The notes under the pieces: generated by a model | The model's database searches: none | Told to the model about the DNA's origin: nothing | Seen by the model: the letters and a program-made list of their open reading frames with translations, nothing else | DNA from: Angiostrongylus vasorum | Lineage: Eukaryota > Nematoda > Chromadorea > Rhabditida > Metastrongylidae | Length of the DNA stretch: 64,000 nt | NCBI GenBank assembly: GCA_018806985.1 | Contig: JADANN010000467.1 | Coordinates: forward strand, 1,116,001-1,180,000 | Direction: 5' to 3' | Shown: positions 1 to 12,656 of the stretch, piece after piece | Numbering within the stretch: position 1 is the stretch's first letter | Layout: each line of letters opens with the position of its first letter | Program-made: the position numbers and the translations under genes

Positions 1-338
1 AGTCGGCAAGCATACGTTCCCTGGCTAATCAGCAAAGCGAAGATCGTGTAGTTACCGAGCATCGATTTTTCACTTCTACGTTGTCCCATTCCAATGTTCG
101 CATGACGTCGGTGCTATCGCCTTGCCTTACCCCTCTTTTGACGTCAATGTTAATGTTGTTGTAGAATGGTGATATCTTAGTTGTGAAATGTTTGTACTGC
201 TGACGAAGAATCTTTATGTACTGAGTAGGGACTCGTTGACTATCAAGGGCTTCCATGACGGCTTTTATCTCAATTGAATCAAAGGCCTGCTTTATATCGA
301 TGAAAGTGAGACAGAGCGGTCTTCTGTACTTGTTCACA
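1..338 (-). pseudogene. RTE-type reverse transcriptase fragment (copy a)
   Basis: The minus strand reads as the palm part of a non-LTR (RTE-like) reverse transcriptase. It contains the motif LTFIDIKQAFDSIE (RT region with the first catalytic Asp) and VKRGVRQGD. After the block equivalent to LEWDNV the sequence meets the FADD catalytic box with about 27 bases missing: it keeps the codons for RFAD and jumps to SQ..RMLAD. The frame is broken there. The fragment is cut at the window edge and begins abruptly near 338, so it is a dead, truncated copy. The same family occurs at 44240-46860, 48500-48768 and 53770-54793. Confidence 0.85.
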
Positions 339-349
339 TAACAGTTTTG

Positions 350-790
350 TTAAATACTTTCATTGCTCACACTTGTTCTACGCATCAATTCTTCATTCTT
401 ATTGCTAAAGCATTGCCACGATCGCTGTTCACAGTCTTGCACTGCGTGCACGTAAATCTTAACCCTCTTGTAATCGTAGGAATATTTTTTACACAATCAG
501 TATTTGCTGAATGCTCATATCCTCATAAACATGTCGCATAATGCCTTACATTACTGTTAATGCAACTTGTTAGGTACTAAAGCCCACTGTACCACCCCAC
601 TTGTAATTTATTGTGCATACATTTCTAGTATCATTGCGTTGTTGTGTAAATAATGTGTGTGCACATAGAGATGTTTAATTGCCCAAGTCTTAGATGCTAT
701 ACCCAGAAATTCTTCATTCTTATTCCTAAAGCATTCCCGCGATCGCTGCTACATTCTTGCGCCTTTCGCTATAACGAGTCCACAAGTTCT
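350..790 (+). repeat. dispersed repeat R3, copy 1 plus partial copy
   Basis: About 340 bases align by eye with 3090-3440 in the same orientation. Shared blocks include the AAAGCAnTnCC..CGAT segment, AATGCAACTTnTTA and GTCGTTGTGTAAATAATnTG. A second, shorter match to the left part of the same repeat follows at about 700-790. No terminal repeats or coding potential are seen, and the class is unknown. Confidence 0.6.
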
Positions 791-3089
791 TAAAGCATTC
801 GTGTCAAATCATACAGGAGGAATATGTGCCGTTGTGCTTGCCAACCGAGTAGACAGCATGTCGAACTTCGGCAGAAATTGGGGTTATACTGATCATATAT
901 GGTGTGAAAGGAAGGAAGATGAACATGAATATTGCAAAATCGGAGCAGAGGTCCTTCTCTAGCAGAATTTCTTTTCTACTTCCTTCTGGAGAGAATACCT
1001 GTTCAATATCGATATAAACGGGCGATCATCGTAACTTGTATGGCGAATTTTCAGTAGGAGACAAAGATTATGTCCCCAATCTTCAAAGTCGGTCAGTACT
1101 ACTGCTCTTCTGTCCTTAGGACGTACTTCTGCTGCTCTTCTGTGGTGCTTTATACCTCAGAAGTTAAGATAATGGGCTGTTTGCAGCACTTATGACTCTG
1201 TACCTATATATGCACCTAAGCTTCTAGAGAAGGGTCTCTTCTTGGTCTGCTCAGCGTTTTCCACATTCTCTTCAACGCATTGATTGACACTGATAGCCAT
1301 TTATGTTCTCGATGGCCGTATCATTACAGAAGATGGTCGAAAAGGTTAAACACCCCCAAATTCTCATTTTTTTCAACACCACATTTCTTGAATTTCCTGT
1401 CTTGGGTGATGAGGAAAATAGTCGGATTCCACACCGGATTTTATGCTAACAGCGACATCGCTAAGACAGAAGTTTCGGTCTACTATGACGTGATCAAATC
1501 CCTTCGACTACCTTTTTGGAGATTTCTTAAACCAGAGTGAAAAGGTGGCTTACGAAATTATCAATATATTTGCTTAGATTGTTCAATTTACAAGAGCTTG
1601 TTATATATCTTCTTTTCGGCTAACGTTTCCACGTTTTCATCTTCTTCCGAACCGATGATCCGAATCGATGCTCCACACTTGTTGCTCCTCACGTTGTTGG
1701 TCTTCGTATTCGTGTCGACTCTAATCTTCTTGAGTGGGGCACCGCTCGCATGAATTGTCGTTATTCGGCTGTGGGGTTTTATATAGGACAGTTGTTGACT
1801 TATTGTCGAATTGTTGCTGCCTACTGCTAGAATTGTTAAGCATCATTAAAGGTCTTGGACGTCGTGATAAATTCCGACAACTTTCCATCATTTTCGTTCC
1901 ATACCAACCATGTATTTCAATGTCCTGTTCAGGCATTTTTTAAGACCAATTTTGGTGTTTTGATTGAAAAAAAATCACATTGCAAGTGCATCCTGGTGGG
2001 TAGAACTCCAATTACGTATAGTGTACGTCTGGATCCACTTCATAGCTGTACTATGTAGAAGTGCAGACTAGAAGGACTGTCGAAGCCGGTATTAATTGAC
2101 GTCCGTGTAGTCCTAAGCGTGCCACAAAAATCGAGAGATATTCAAAGAGTCAATGTACCTGGGCAAATTCATGTTTACGAGATACCAACGTTACAATCCA
2201 CTGTGACCGTATGTGCTGGCAGATATTTTTTCAGATATCATAGACAGTGTTTAATAGAAGGCGTGCCATAATACAATGTCATATCGAAAGCTTTTGGATA
2301 AGCATAGGAATGACTTCCTTTATTTTTACTATGTTTTTTTCCGCCATTAAAGGCCATGCTGTGCTATTGAGTGAGGACTAAGACAAATTCATTCAATTAG
2401 ATTGCTGAATTTTTTCCAGCGTAAACGTTCAGCTTTGTTATTGATCAGTATCCCAAACGATCTCCTACTCATTTTCCATCCATATGAGGGCAAGCTTTTA
2501 GCCATACTAGCTTGTAAAATACAATCTTCATATTTATAAGCAGATCCATGGAGCATTTCTTCGTCCGTAAGCATTTCGATGGCACGTCCTCGCTCATCCT
2601 GCCGATCCCAGCACTTCTTGTCGACAAGTCGACCAGTAAGCATTATCTAATAGAAAATAATGTTCTCTATTGTAACTTTATTCTTTATGTGTTCTGATGG
2701 TGCCGAGTGCCCCCTACATTCATATCCTATCCTACACTCGGGCACGCCAGTAAATATGGCCACTATAACCATCAGATACACCACCCGGCATAATACCAGG
2801 CACGACGCATTGTTTAGGGGTGAGACCTTGCGACCCGTGGCGCGACCCCGCGACCCACGCCACTTGCTTGGATCTAGCCACGTCTCTTAGCACGGTCATT
2901 TGCCTTCTGGCGACGCTTTGGAACACGCCGTTGCCCTTCCCATTCATTTTGCTTTCGCACTTAATATTCTTCCTTCACAACTTCTTGGATTCGCGTGTGC
3001 AAAATTGTTGCGAACTAAAGTCTTAAGCTCTTGCATTATCAGTAAATTAAGGTTATCAGCGATTCACATCTAATACGTATTGTTGGGGT

Positions 3090-3440
3090 AACAGTTATCC
3101 TAAGTACTCGCAGTGTTCACAGATACTGTACTCCATAAATTCTCATCCTCGTTGCCAAAGCAATCCCGCGATTAGCTGTCACATTTTCGCATTGTGACCA
3201 AGTAAATCCTAACCTTGTTGTAGTCATAGCAATAAAATATTTCCTAACTATACCTCATGCGCTCATCAATCTGCTGAATAACATTATGTGTCATTGTTAA
3301 TGCAATTTCTTAACCATTCTACTGCTGCCCACTAGACCACCTTGCTCGTAACTTATTGTACATATATTTTGAAATTTATTGCGTCGTTGTGTAAATAATA
3401 TGTATATATAAAGGTTTAATTACCCAAGTTTGAGTTGTCC
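3090..3440 (+). repeat. dispersed repeat R3, copy 2
   Basis: Direct repeat of 350-700, roughly three-quarters identical by eye. It ends in a shared segment GTTTAATTnCCCAAGT. Nothing coding is seen in it. Confidence 0.6.
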
Positions 3441-4074
3441 AGCATTGTGACTGCTAATCACCAAAAAGCGTGGCACAGGCAAAGGAGAGCAGCTAATGCG
3501 ACCGAATCTTCTTAACTACTTGGTATTCATATAACAGCGAGCCGTCCCAACACTTTTTTCCACCAGATTTGTTGTCCTGCTACCGCCATATGGTGATTGA
3601 TTTCATCTGTATGCTCGGTTTTTACCCAAATACCTTCCGTCTTCTCACATCATCACCGTGTTTCATACTGGTTTGAGCGAAATTTTTTCATTGGATGCCG
3701 AAATAGCGGTACCACTGCACTTGCGGTTTTTCATCATTCTGTCGCGTGCTTTTGCAGATCGGATGTTTCATTTGCACCTTACAACAAGCACTACCACTAG
3801 ATTGATCATGTGGTGCTTGCATTAGTTCGAGTGTGGTTTATCTGATCTGCTGTAAAGCGTGTGGGGACGAATAAGTTGGCGAAACGGGTAGACCACGCTG
3901 CATCCGCATAAAAGAACACATAATATGTAAACTTAATGTTAAACCAAATACTCCGTATAGGACGCAGAGATATAACGGGAATATTTTGAAACAGAAGTTA
4001 CCATCCAAAGGAATTGAAACCAGCTCGTAGAACTCTCGAAATATTCTGGATAAATTCCAGGAATTTGAAAGGCA

Positions 4075-4225
4075 GGCCTCGTAATCACTCTTGATACCAC
4101 ACAGTATTTAAGGCTGACGTTTCAATGTGAAAGGAACATTAGGCTTCCATGTGAACTCTGGGCGGTTGGTCTCCACGTGAAATATTCAGTGGGAGACTCA
4201 TAAAAGGCGCTGAGGTGTGAAGGGG
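4075..4225 (+). repeat. dispersed repeat shared with 49060-49230
   Basis: The segment matches the reverse complement of 49060-49230. Shared blocks include ATCACTCTTG, TTTCAATGTGAAAGGAAC-like, TTCCATGTGAACTCT and GACTCATAA. It is two-copy in this window and its class is unknown. Confidence 0.55.
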
Positions 4226-5594
4226 CCTATTACGTTTTTAGTGCGATTGAAATCTTTATCTCGCGTTTTTCTGTTCTGGTTATGGATGTTTTGCTGGGTG
4301 AACTGCAGCTAAACTCACTCTTCCAGGCTGTGAAGCAGGCAGAATCCATCAAAAGGCCAGCCCATTTGTTAATAAAGAAGAGAGTAACAAGCTCTTGTTT
4401 GCTCAGCAGGAGTACGGTCAATTATTTGATCAAACCCGATGTTAATAGAAAGTCAGTCTTGGGAATTGGGAACGGTAATTTTTTCTCTCAACACTTGAGG
4501 AGTTTCAAAACACTTTTTTTCCCTTTTTCCTCAATACGATGCTAATATCCTTCAAAAAAATGGACAGGTCTTTAGATATCCACTTATACCAATCACATCA
4601 CATAAAGATGCACAGGAGTTTACATTCCTACTTAACAGAAGGTGGTATAATGGCCATTGGATGTCTATACGGATCATATTCTAGATATGCAACAATGCAT
4701 GAACTGGAATGTTTTGAAAATAGAGCACTATTTTACCGTACGATGTGTAACCGGCCGGAAGGTTATCGTATAATTCTTCACAACAGAATTCTTGTATTCC
4801 TGGCTGCGTCACTATGCCCAGAAGGACTGCTGGATCGCTCCGAAAACCTAACGCGCAGTTTAATTCAACTTCTGTTACTCGAAAGAGTTTCCTATTCTAA
4901 AAGAAACCGTGTTTTTAATTAATATAACGAGTTCTCGAACGGATATTCTTCTACCCAGATTGAATAACAAAGGTGAACTTCTCCGTGCTAAGTAGAATGA
5001 GAGGGGGTATCAATGACACGAAATGGTTTACTTTCAGAGGGCCAAAGTCTTAATTTCTGTGCAATGAAACTGTGACACTATGACTTATCAACCCATTACA
5101 CCTGATTTTCAGTAAGAGAATTCGCAAACCACCTTATAAATGCTTCAAATCTGAAAGTTTCACTTCGAAATGAATTGAAGAAATGTGGGTTAAAAGCTTT
5201 AGAATTCCAAGGTTAAATCCGCCATCTTTAAGAAAATGATGAAATCTAGGGGGCATCACTTCATTCTAGAAACATCGAGATGATGGCCTTGAAGCCACTT
5301 CATATCCTACGACGTTTGTCCGTGTGTCAAATTGTTCAGTTCCCACTTTGTCGTTATATTTGCGGACTGCAGATCTCTTTGTGTGTTGAAATCCACTGCT
5401 CTTGCCAACCAACTCGTTTGTTGTGGGTCTCAGAAGAAATCATCCACCGTTGATAATTAACCACAACAAGCTTTATAGCAATTATCATATTAGCAGATCA
5501 AAACACCAACAGTTACGCAGGTAAACTCAATAGTGGTGATTACGAAGAAACTTGAAGGAAGAATAGTGGGAATAATTTTCATGAAGAGTTGAGC

Positions 5595-8309
5595 TCAGAA
5601 GTCGATGTTGGTGACCTCAATATTGCCGTCCACTCGCATACCAACATAGTCTTGACCAGGATTCTGTGTACGATGTGCGAATGTGCCGATACGCTCGTCG
5701 TTCACAAAGATCTGAAAGAAAGCACCCGTTAGGATATCAACACCTAGCTATGGAAGACTATCATCATAAATGAAAGACGAACGGTAGCCGGTCAATTTCT
5801 GCAAGACGAATAGTAAACTAAACCTTAAAAACCGACAAAATGGAAATGCACAGGGCTCAATAGTTTTAGTTAAGTTAGATAGAGACAAAGATAATGAGTT
5901 CGACGTTGATCAATCCCATAGGGATATGCTATGCATATTGAACGAATACATATTAAGCCTACAAAGTGAGTGCTATAAACTTACTGCTGCATGGTGTCAG
6001 TATATTCACCCTCCTAGAAAAGTCTGGCACCATTTTAATGACCTCAAGCAAGTAGAGGGGTTGTTTTAACCGAGAAATGGGATCAAACCAACAACAACAT
6101 TTGGATTGCCGGGCAGCTCTAGTCACTGCGCTACACGCGTCCTTCAGCTAACTATTCTACCCAGTTTCTAGGTCATGAAGTTATCTATACAAATAAACAT
6201 ACATATGTATAAATATATATATACTATATATATATATAGCAGAAACATCCCTGATAATCTTCGTAACGCTGAAGTGACTAACTGCAGTTACAAAGCAACG
6301 GATGCTTTGGAGGTTATTGAAGTCCACCGCAACAAAGCGTTGAAAGGCTTGCTACTGCTAAAAGTAAGCGCTTCTGAGAATGAGTAGTCAAAGAGCATAA
6401 GCTGTTCTCATAAATTATTTTATCTCAATCATTCACAAGTATTCTCACTTATATTATGACCTGCGAATTCCTATTGGTGCATAAAATCAGTGTTCTTATC
6501 TTGCAGGATAAGTCTAGCAATAACCCTAAGGTTTTGATTCGCACGGGATGCCGGATTCAAACATTGCCTAAAGTAGAATAGATGCTAATATAGTTTCACT
6601 ATTAAGTTGGAGGATTGTACTTAATCCATTATTTTTTATTTTTTCTACTATTTTTAAAACATAAATATTTATACAACGAATTCATAAAACTGGGCGGCAT
6701 GAGTAATGTTACGAACATCGAGTTAGAGCCCAGCTACGGCTTGCGAGGATTACACCATACGTCTTCGAATTCAGCTCTTTCTTGTAAAAAAATCACAGAC
6801 AGTAAAACGACTCACCTGCATTGAATAGGGCTCATTCTCGAGGGTAAGGGTGAAACCGCGTTCTTTCTCGAATGGAAATGGACCTTCGCGTTCTTCGTTG
6901 TTCCATACTCCACCTTTGCATGAATTACGCACAATCTATAAGTTTATTGTCAAATTTTCTTCCCACTGTTAGTGAGTACATTTAATTTTTTCCCTCGAAA
7001 GTTAACATTTTTTCTAACTTCAGAAACTTACATGTTTCTCTTTGAAACGAGGATTGAAGTGGAACAAAACATCACCATTCCTTCCGAGTAGGTCGAGGTT
7101 CCATCGCTCACCTTTGGGAATTCCGTATATCGTAATTCGTTGACCTGAATAAGGTTTCGGTTTTTAACGACAACATAATCAACAACAATATACATACCGG
7201 CTTTAAGATGTCCGTCAGGGAAGGCCGTCTCCCATGGGATTTCATAGAACCTTTAAAGTCAGAGATTACATGAAGTTAACTGTTATGAAGCTTAACAACG
7301 AAACAAAGTATCAGTTTACAATCTGAGTCACCAAATCATCTCAAAATAAACGTTGGTTAGTTGCGCTGATATCTACGGCTTCGAATGTAAAAAGTTTTTG
7401 ATAGCTCTACTGTAAATGGATGAGAAAACACAGGATAAGTTGTTGAAAGGTTTAGTTAGTGGAATGGTTTTACCGTCCTCCCCAGTGCACACTGCTGAGA
7501 GTGCAATCTCCTCTGATCTGAAGGTAGTCGATTTTCTCGTACGGCAAACGATGTTTGTATTCATGCAACTTCTTGCCATCACAAGAGATTTCCATAAAAT
7601 CGTTGTTCACTCTGTAAAGCTATCATTGGCACAGTCAAAGACGAATGAACTATTTCTCACTAGTGATAACAAATACTAAAAAAGTTAGTTAAGGCAAAAT
7701 ACCTAATTCTTAGTTCGAAAGGCTGTCCCAACTTGCATGGCATCGATTCTCGTTCCTCCTTCCCCCATGCCCCATTCTGAAAGCTTCATAAATTGCTCCA
7801 ATGGGTACCAATGCAAAGTCAAAAATGCTTGTATACACACCATTTCCTACATTGTATTCTCGAAATTTGAACGAGAAACTTCAAAGACAACCTTCATTAA
7901 ATAGCTGTTATTACTGTCAAAACAACGGCAAGATATAAATGAATACAAATGAGAAGTAGATAACATACTATGAAGGAATTCATCACAACTTTCTTCTCGT
8001 CGAAACGAAGATTGAGATGAAGCGCGGCCTGCCCAGGATCGATTTGAGCAGCGCCTTCAAGAAGATTCACCTCGACTCTAAACATCAACAATTTCTCACT
8101 GATCAGAATGTTTTGATATAAAAGAATCACTAGAAATCTACACGTCCAGAATACGAAATGAAAGGCTTTTATCAAGGTATCTAACGTGAAGCTCACCTAT
8201 GAGCATCACTGTTGATGCCACCCTTAATGCATAGGGTTTGTCCTGCTTTAATCGGTTCGCCAAGTCTTGTCACGTAAGGAACAGGGAGAGCAGCATGTGG
8301 AGTATGATC
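5595..8309 (-). CDS. tandem-repeat galectin (two carbohydrate-recognition domains), first exon missing
   Basis: Beta-galactoside-binding lectin of the nematode LEC type. Exons in reading order are 8309-8197, 8077-7969, 7776-7703, 7611-7474, 7250-7198, 7144-7032, 6935-6816 and 5711-5595, with GT/AG ends and matching phases throughout. They give about 278 codons to the TGA at 5597-5595. Domain 1 (about residues 8-140) carries LHLNLRF, NSF and WGKEERES. Domain 2 (about 148-278) carries FHFNPRF, RNS and WNNEEREG. All the usual sugar-binding residues (His, Asn, Arg, Asn, Trp, Glu, Arg) are present in both, so both sites should bind. The two domains are joined by only a few residues around HWGGRFYE. 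There is no signal peptide in what is visible, consistent with non-classical secretion known for galectins. The first exon begins in phase 0 with DHTPHA and has no ATG, so the initiating exon lies upstream among SINEs and was not found. No frame break was seen. Which C. elegans lec gene is the orthologue was not determined. Confidence 0.95.
6045..6145 (-). repeat. SINE-A fragment in galectin intron
   Basis: The reverse strand shows a degenerate tRNA-like head (GACGCGTGTAGCGCAGTG) followed by a short body. It lies in the last galectin intron. Confidence 0.5.
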
Positions 8310-8462
8310 CTAAAGTCATCCTTAATCGCTGAGATAAGAAATTAAAAACTGGTTATATTGGCTGTCGTTGCACATATTGAGGGGTATATTTCTCGCCTCG
8401 CTAACTCATGGTTGGCGTAGTTTTTCTTTGACCAAACATAACTCTATTAGCGCCATTTTAAG

Positions 8463-8757
8463 CTTTTTACTTACTGCCTACTCTTTTGATGGCAGGGGTA
8501 TAAAGCGAAATATAACTTCAACGAAGCTGAGATATTTGCAAAACTCTGGACCGCAGGTGCCTATGGTGGGGAACGAACGCGCTATTGTCCTTTCCGGGAG
8601 TAACGCATTCACCACTACACCATGCGGGTCCTTCGTTTCGCCTGTCTCTCAGCTGGTTCTATCGATCTTTTGCCATCAGCAATCACCCGTCAGCGAGATT
8701 GATCTGGGGAGCCCATATCGACAACGACCCCAGTTAAGCTGAGGCTGCAGTTATAAT
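8463..8757 (-). repeat. SINE-B copy
   Basis: On the minus strand the element reads: GATCAATCTCGCTGACGGG, then GGCGAAACGAAGGACCCGCA, an A-box-like TGGTGTAGTGGT, a B-box-like GCGTTCGTTCCCC, GTTTTGCAAATATCTCAGC, and a 3' end GAGTAGGCAGTAAATAA. It lies just upstream of the known galectin exons. Confidence 0.7.
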
Positions 8758-9095
8758 CACAATTTTAACTTATTATTTACTGCCTACTCTTTTTTAACGG
8801 CAGGACATTTATTGCGAAATATAACTTTGATGGTGCTGAGATATTTGCAAAACTCCGGGCTGCGGGTGTCTGCAAAAGATTGATAGAACTAGCTGACAGA
8901 CAGGCGAAACGAAGGACCCCCATGGTGTGGTGGTGAACGCGTTACTCCCCGGAAAGGACAATAGTGCGTTCGTTCCCCACCGCAGACACCTGCGGTCCGA
9001 AGTTTTGCAAATATCTCAGCATCATCAAAGTTATATTTCGCAATGTATACCCTGCCGTTAAAAAGGAGTAGGCAGTAAATAATAAGTTAAAATTG
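8754..9095. repeat. fold-back pair of SINE-B pieces
   Basis: The left part (8754-8880) is the 3' portion of SINE-B in minus orientation. The right part (8878-9095) is most of SINE-B in plus orientation. Their 3' ends (TTACTGCCTACTC and GAGTAGGCAGTAA) face outward, so about 125 bases on each side can pair. A similar arrangement occurs at 55590-55895. Confidence 0.65.
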
Positions 9096-9706
9096 AAACG
9101 AAAAATGTTGAGCTGAGACACATTCTCAGCTTGTAGGACTTTTGGCTACTAATGGATCTTCCCTCTCCACATTGTAATTCAACACCAGGAATATCGTATC
9201 ACACCGTTAGGCGACAAGTCACCGAGAAGAGACATTGCAGCTAGTAATGAAAAGTGTTTTTCGCATTGCCATTGACAATGTTGTTTCGTCAGTCTCCAAC
9301 TACTCTGAAGACCACTCATAATCTGCATTTCGCGTTTTTCTAATAAGCAATAAACCGGCATGAACTTTACAAACAACACCATTGATAACTCCGCGTTGTT
9401 GATCAACTGGCGCCAGACAGCCCTTATACTGGGCAAATTCATACTCATTGCTTTGATGAACTGATATATAGGACACTACTATGGCGAAATACTACTGTAG
9501 GATTGACCGAGGTCTTAACTTTCACCGTTTGTCATTCAATGAGCACCTTAAAAATGCGTTTAAAACCCTGCTACTTGGGAGAAAGGTCGGACGCTTTCTG
9601 GTGAAATATGACTGTTAAGATAACTGGTACAAATCTTTTCCCGATAGCAGCGATTCAGAAGACAGAATTTTAGCGGAAAGTTATGATAAGATTTCGACAA
9701 TGAACA

Positions 9707-9991
9707 TCATACTTGCCAAAAAATTGAAAAACAAAGTAGAAGAGCTCGATCATAAATGAGAGCTCTTACTCGCAAAAGGGATATTTTTTGGTAATAACAT
9801 ATGTTTCCATGGAAAGAACAACGACCGTTCAAAAACGCCGACAAGGATGTCCGCAACATCTGCGCGACATCTAGTAGATATCCCTCGAATATCAAGCGTT
9901 CTACTTCATGCCGAGCATCACCCAGTAGGAGGAATACGTATCCAAACTGGTCAGGACTAAGATGGTACTCATTTGTTCTTCCGCTGATCAC
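9707..9991 (-). CDS. unassigned open frame
   Basis: An open frame of about 94 codons with fairly balanced composition. Its N-terminal two thirds reads like coding sequence (segments SPDQFGYVFLLLGDARHE and FEGYLLDVAQMLRTS). No family was recognised, there is no clear splice context, and the plus strand is also open over part of it. It could be an exon fragment, a decayed element or chance. Confidence 0.2.
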   Translation of the reverse strand: MISGRTNEYHLSPDQFGYVFLLLGDARHEVERLIFEGYLLDVAQMLRTSLSAFLNGRCSFHGNICYYQKISLLRVRALIYDRALLLCFSIFWQV

Positions 9992-10526
9992 AGTCTCTAG
10001 AAAAACAAAATGGTGGGTACAAGGGAAATCTAGAAAGATTTATTTTCATCTCACTGCTGAATTAAACCGACGGCAGAACTAAGAAATGATATCGGAATGA
10101 GCAGAAACTCAACTGCCAACCGTTTTCATTGGATTACCAGTGGCAGGACACATGATAGCGTTCGACTAATTTTAGAGATATCATCGCTGTTAGGTAATTA
10201 TTCTCATGTGATTGTTCATAGGACATGTCAACACTGATGATCAGGAAAGAAAACTAATCAGACAGGAAGAAGATATTGGATACAAAGAGGTCAAAGGTTG
10301 CAACAAACCAATTTTCACAATTCGCCAGTTGATTTATGTTCTACAACTGCAAAAGGCATCTCTAGGATTGTTTTCAGTTGAATCGGATTGAATCGGACGA
10401 CAATGACAAAAGCAAACAATAGTCTATTTACATTTCTCCTGGCAGAAAGCGAAGTCAGAGATGTGCTCGAAATAAAACAGACGATAGAAACTCGTTAAGC
10501 AAAGTGTAGATGACCAGATTAACTTA

Positions 10527-10942
10527 AAAGCAAACGGAGGACGATGATGGCTCATCAGCGGTATCGGTAATCGTGATTCACTGCAGGTATTGGCACGCTC
10601 CCAAAAAGTTTCATAAGATCAAGACGATTAACAAAACCGAGGAGAGTGATGATTCACCATTGGTATCCATAGCCGTAACTTACTGCAGCTATTGGAATGT
10701 TCTCAAAAAGTTTCGTAAAGTGAAGACGATTAACAAAACGGATGAGGCTGACGGCACATCAACGGTGTCAATAATCGTGACTCACTGCAGGTATTGGCAT
10801 GTGCTCAAAAAGTTTCGTAAAATGAAAACAGTTAACAAAACCGAGGATGCTGTTGGATCATTAATGGTCTAGGTAACCGTGATTCACTGCAGGTGTTGGC
10901 ATGTTCTCAAAAAGTCTCGTAAAATCGAGATGACCAACAAGA
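10527..10942 (+). repeat. 102-bp tandem repeat, four copies, open frame through three
   Basis: The anchor CTGCAG(G/C)T recurs at 10581, 10683, 10785 and 10887, a constant spacing of 102 bases (34 codons). One plus-strand frame is open from after a stop near 10527 to a TAG at 10871. It encodes repeats with the core HCRYWHVLKKFRK followed by INKTEE..D. Copies 1-3 differ at many bases yet keep Cys, Tyr-Trp and the Lys-Lys-Phe core. Copy 4 is more decayed. There is no ATG start and no flanking exon was recognised. It may be a repetitive exon of an unknown protein, a relic of one, or a minisatellite that is open by chance. Confidence 0.7.
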
Positions 10943-12656
10943 AGCGGGAAAAACATGCACTTTAAACAGAATAGTCTTTGTACTTGGCTGAGTGAACGAC
11001 TTCAGCACCGCCTGAAACCCAAATGTTAGCCATATTTCACGCCGTAAATGTTACGCTCTATGTATATGTCCGATTTCTTAAACTTATACGACCATATGGA
11101 AAGAAAGATCCATTTCTAACCAGAACGATTTCAAGGATAATATGTGCGAATGGATCCAGTTACTGGGGCTTCTGGGAATGTGAGATGTGAAGAAAGACTG
11201 CTTCCACAGCGTTTATCCACAGTAAAAACGTGGTCCGTAGAATGAAGTTCCGTGAAGTTCCGAAGTAAAGTGGTAACTTCATTGCCGTCTACAAATCCAA
11301 CTTGAAGGTGATTCACAGGACAAGATCACGGCGCCCATCACAGTTCTACAGAAGGAATCACCAAAAATGTACTCAAGTAATAAACATGAGACTTTTATCA
11401 TTCGCGAAACAATTTGCTGTACGTCCGTCGACAACGCAGGAAAAAGAGGACTAGACTGGATTTGGCTGGATGTGGGATCCGAAGAAATACAGAATGAAAG
11501 GGCTGTGGACACACGCGGCAGGCATGACTGCAGTGTGATATTAGTCATACGATCGTAATCCACCCCTAGATCGATACTTCATTTGGAATCCTAATTTTGT
11601 TTCGAGGCACTGTTTTCTTTGCTCACAATCTTATACGATGAAAATATCAAAATATTCGAGAATCATATGGGAAAAAACTTCCAGAAGACTGGCTACGTTA
11701 AGCGGAGCTCATTCACTTTTCTAAGGCACATTTAGTTTTTATGCGAGAGACGCTCTATTCCTTGCACATCACCAGGGTTCCCATAAAACTGGAATGCATA
11801 CAATTTCTGGGTCTGAAAATTGTCAAAAAATAGAATTAAGTTCTTTCTATGCTGTTATGGAAGCGTCCATTAAGACATCTCTACAACAATCGCAGAAAAC
11901 TCATTGACTAATCGCTAAGCAAAAAGGTCTCATGAAAACGATCAAGACCTGGCCAATGCAGGCATCAAATTGGAATGGTGATCTCCATAGAGAGTCTGCA
12001 AAGGAAATAACTCTTGTAAATAGAAAACCACTGCACGTGACACTAAGCGGGCGAAGGAGAAGTGGGAGCTAAAGTGCACTGTGTCGGCAAAGTTCTACAG
12101 TGGAACTATAAATGATGTCTGAGGTTGATGAAGATATCTGAATATTCTATGCATGAAAGGATCTCTTTCAAGTGGTGCTGGACCAGAAAAACGAAATTGA
12201 CAACTCACCATAGTGTAGTGCTGGAGAGCGATGGTTAATGCCGTTCATGTTGTTTTGCAGCGGGTCCCCTGTCTACCACGCCCACTGGCGGCGCCATTGA
12301 TCGGCGTAAACAAAACATGGCGGCAGATCGTCTGTACGGAAAAACAGAACTGAGGAAACGCTGAATGGGAACACCATAATGAATGGAGAGATGGTGAACT
12401 GCCTGAAAGTGAGCTGCATCCGAAACACCCGTGCAAAAACGTTGTTCTAGGCAACCCCATGTATTACTTGGTGGACAGATGATATACCATTAGGCAGCAG
12501 ATTACCGAATCTGCGACGATAATTATGTGGATACAGATCAGTGACGACTTTTTCGGCAAAATGCTGACCTATTGGTGATTTTCCTTGGTCTCGTTCAAGT
12601 AGGCACAATACTCTTTTTTCTCGTATATTCGTTTCTATCGGATTTCCTCCATTAAA

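Larger units (their letters stand above)
341..5594. other. gene-poor block between RT fragment and galectin
   Basis: No exon with recognisable homology was found here on either strand. It holds two copies of an unnamed dispersed repeat (350-790 and 3090-3440), a short repeat shared with 49060-49230, and a weak R4-type repeat near 1610-1720. The longest open frame (4539-4922, plus, 127 codons) has no recognisable motif and no clear splice context, so it is not called as a gene. Much of the remainder is anonymous AT-rich sequence. Confidence 0.5.

Noticed and set aside
6200..6240. TATATA-rich tract as a promoter
   Set aside because: It is a simple dinucleotide repeat inside a galectin intron and not positioned at any gene start.
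7416..7679. Plus-strand open frame of 87 codons over galectin exons
   Set aside because: It is antisense to a well-supported galectin exon on the minus strand and has no motif of its own.
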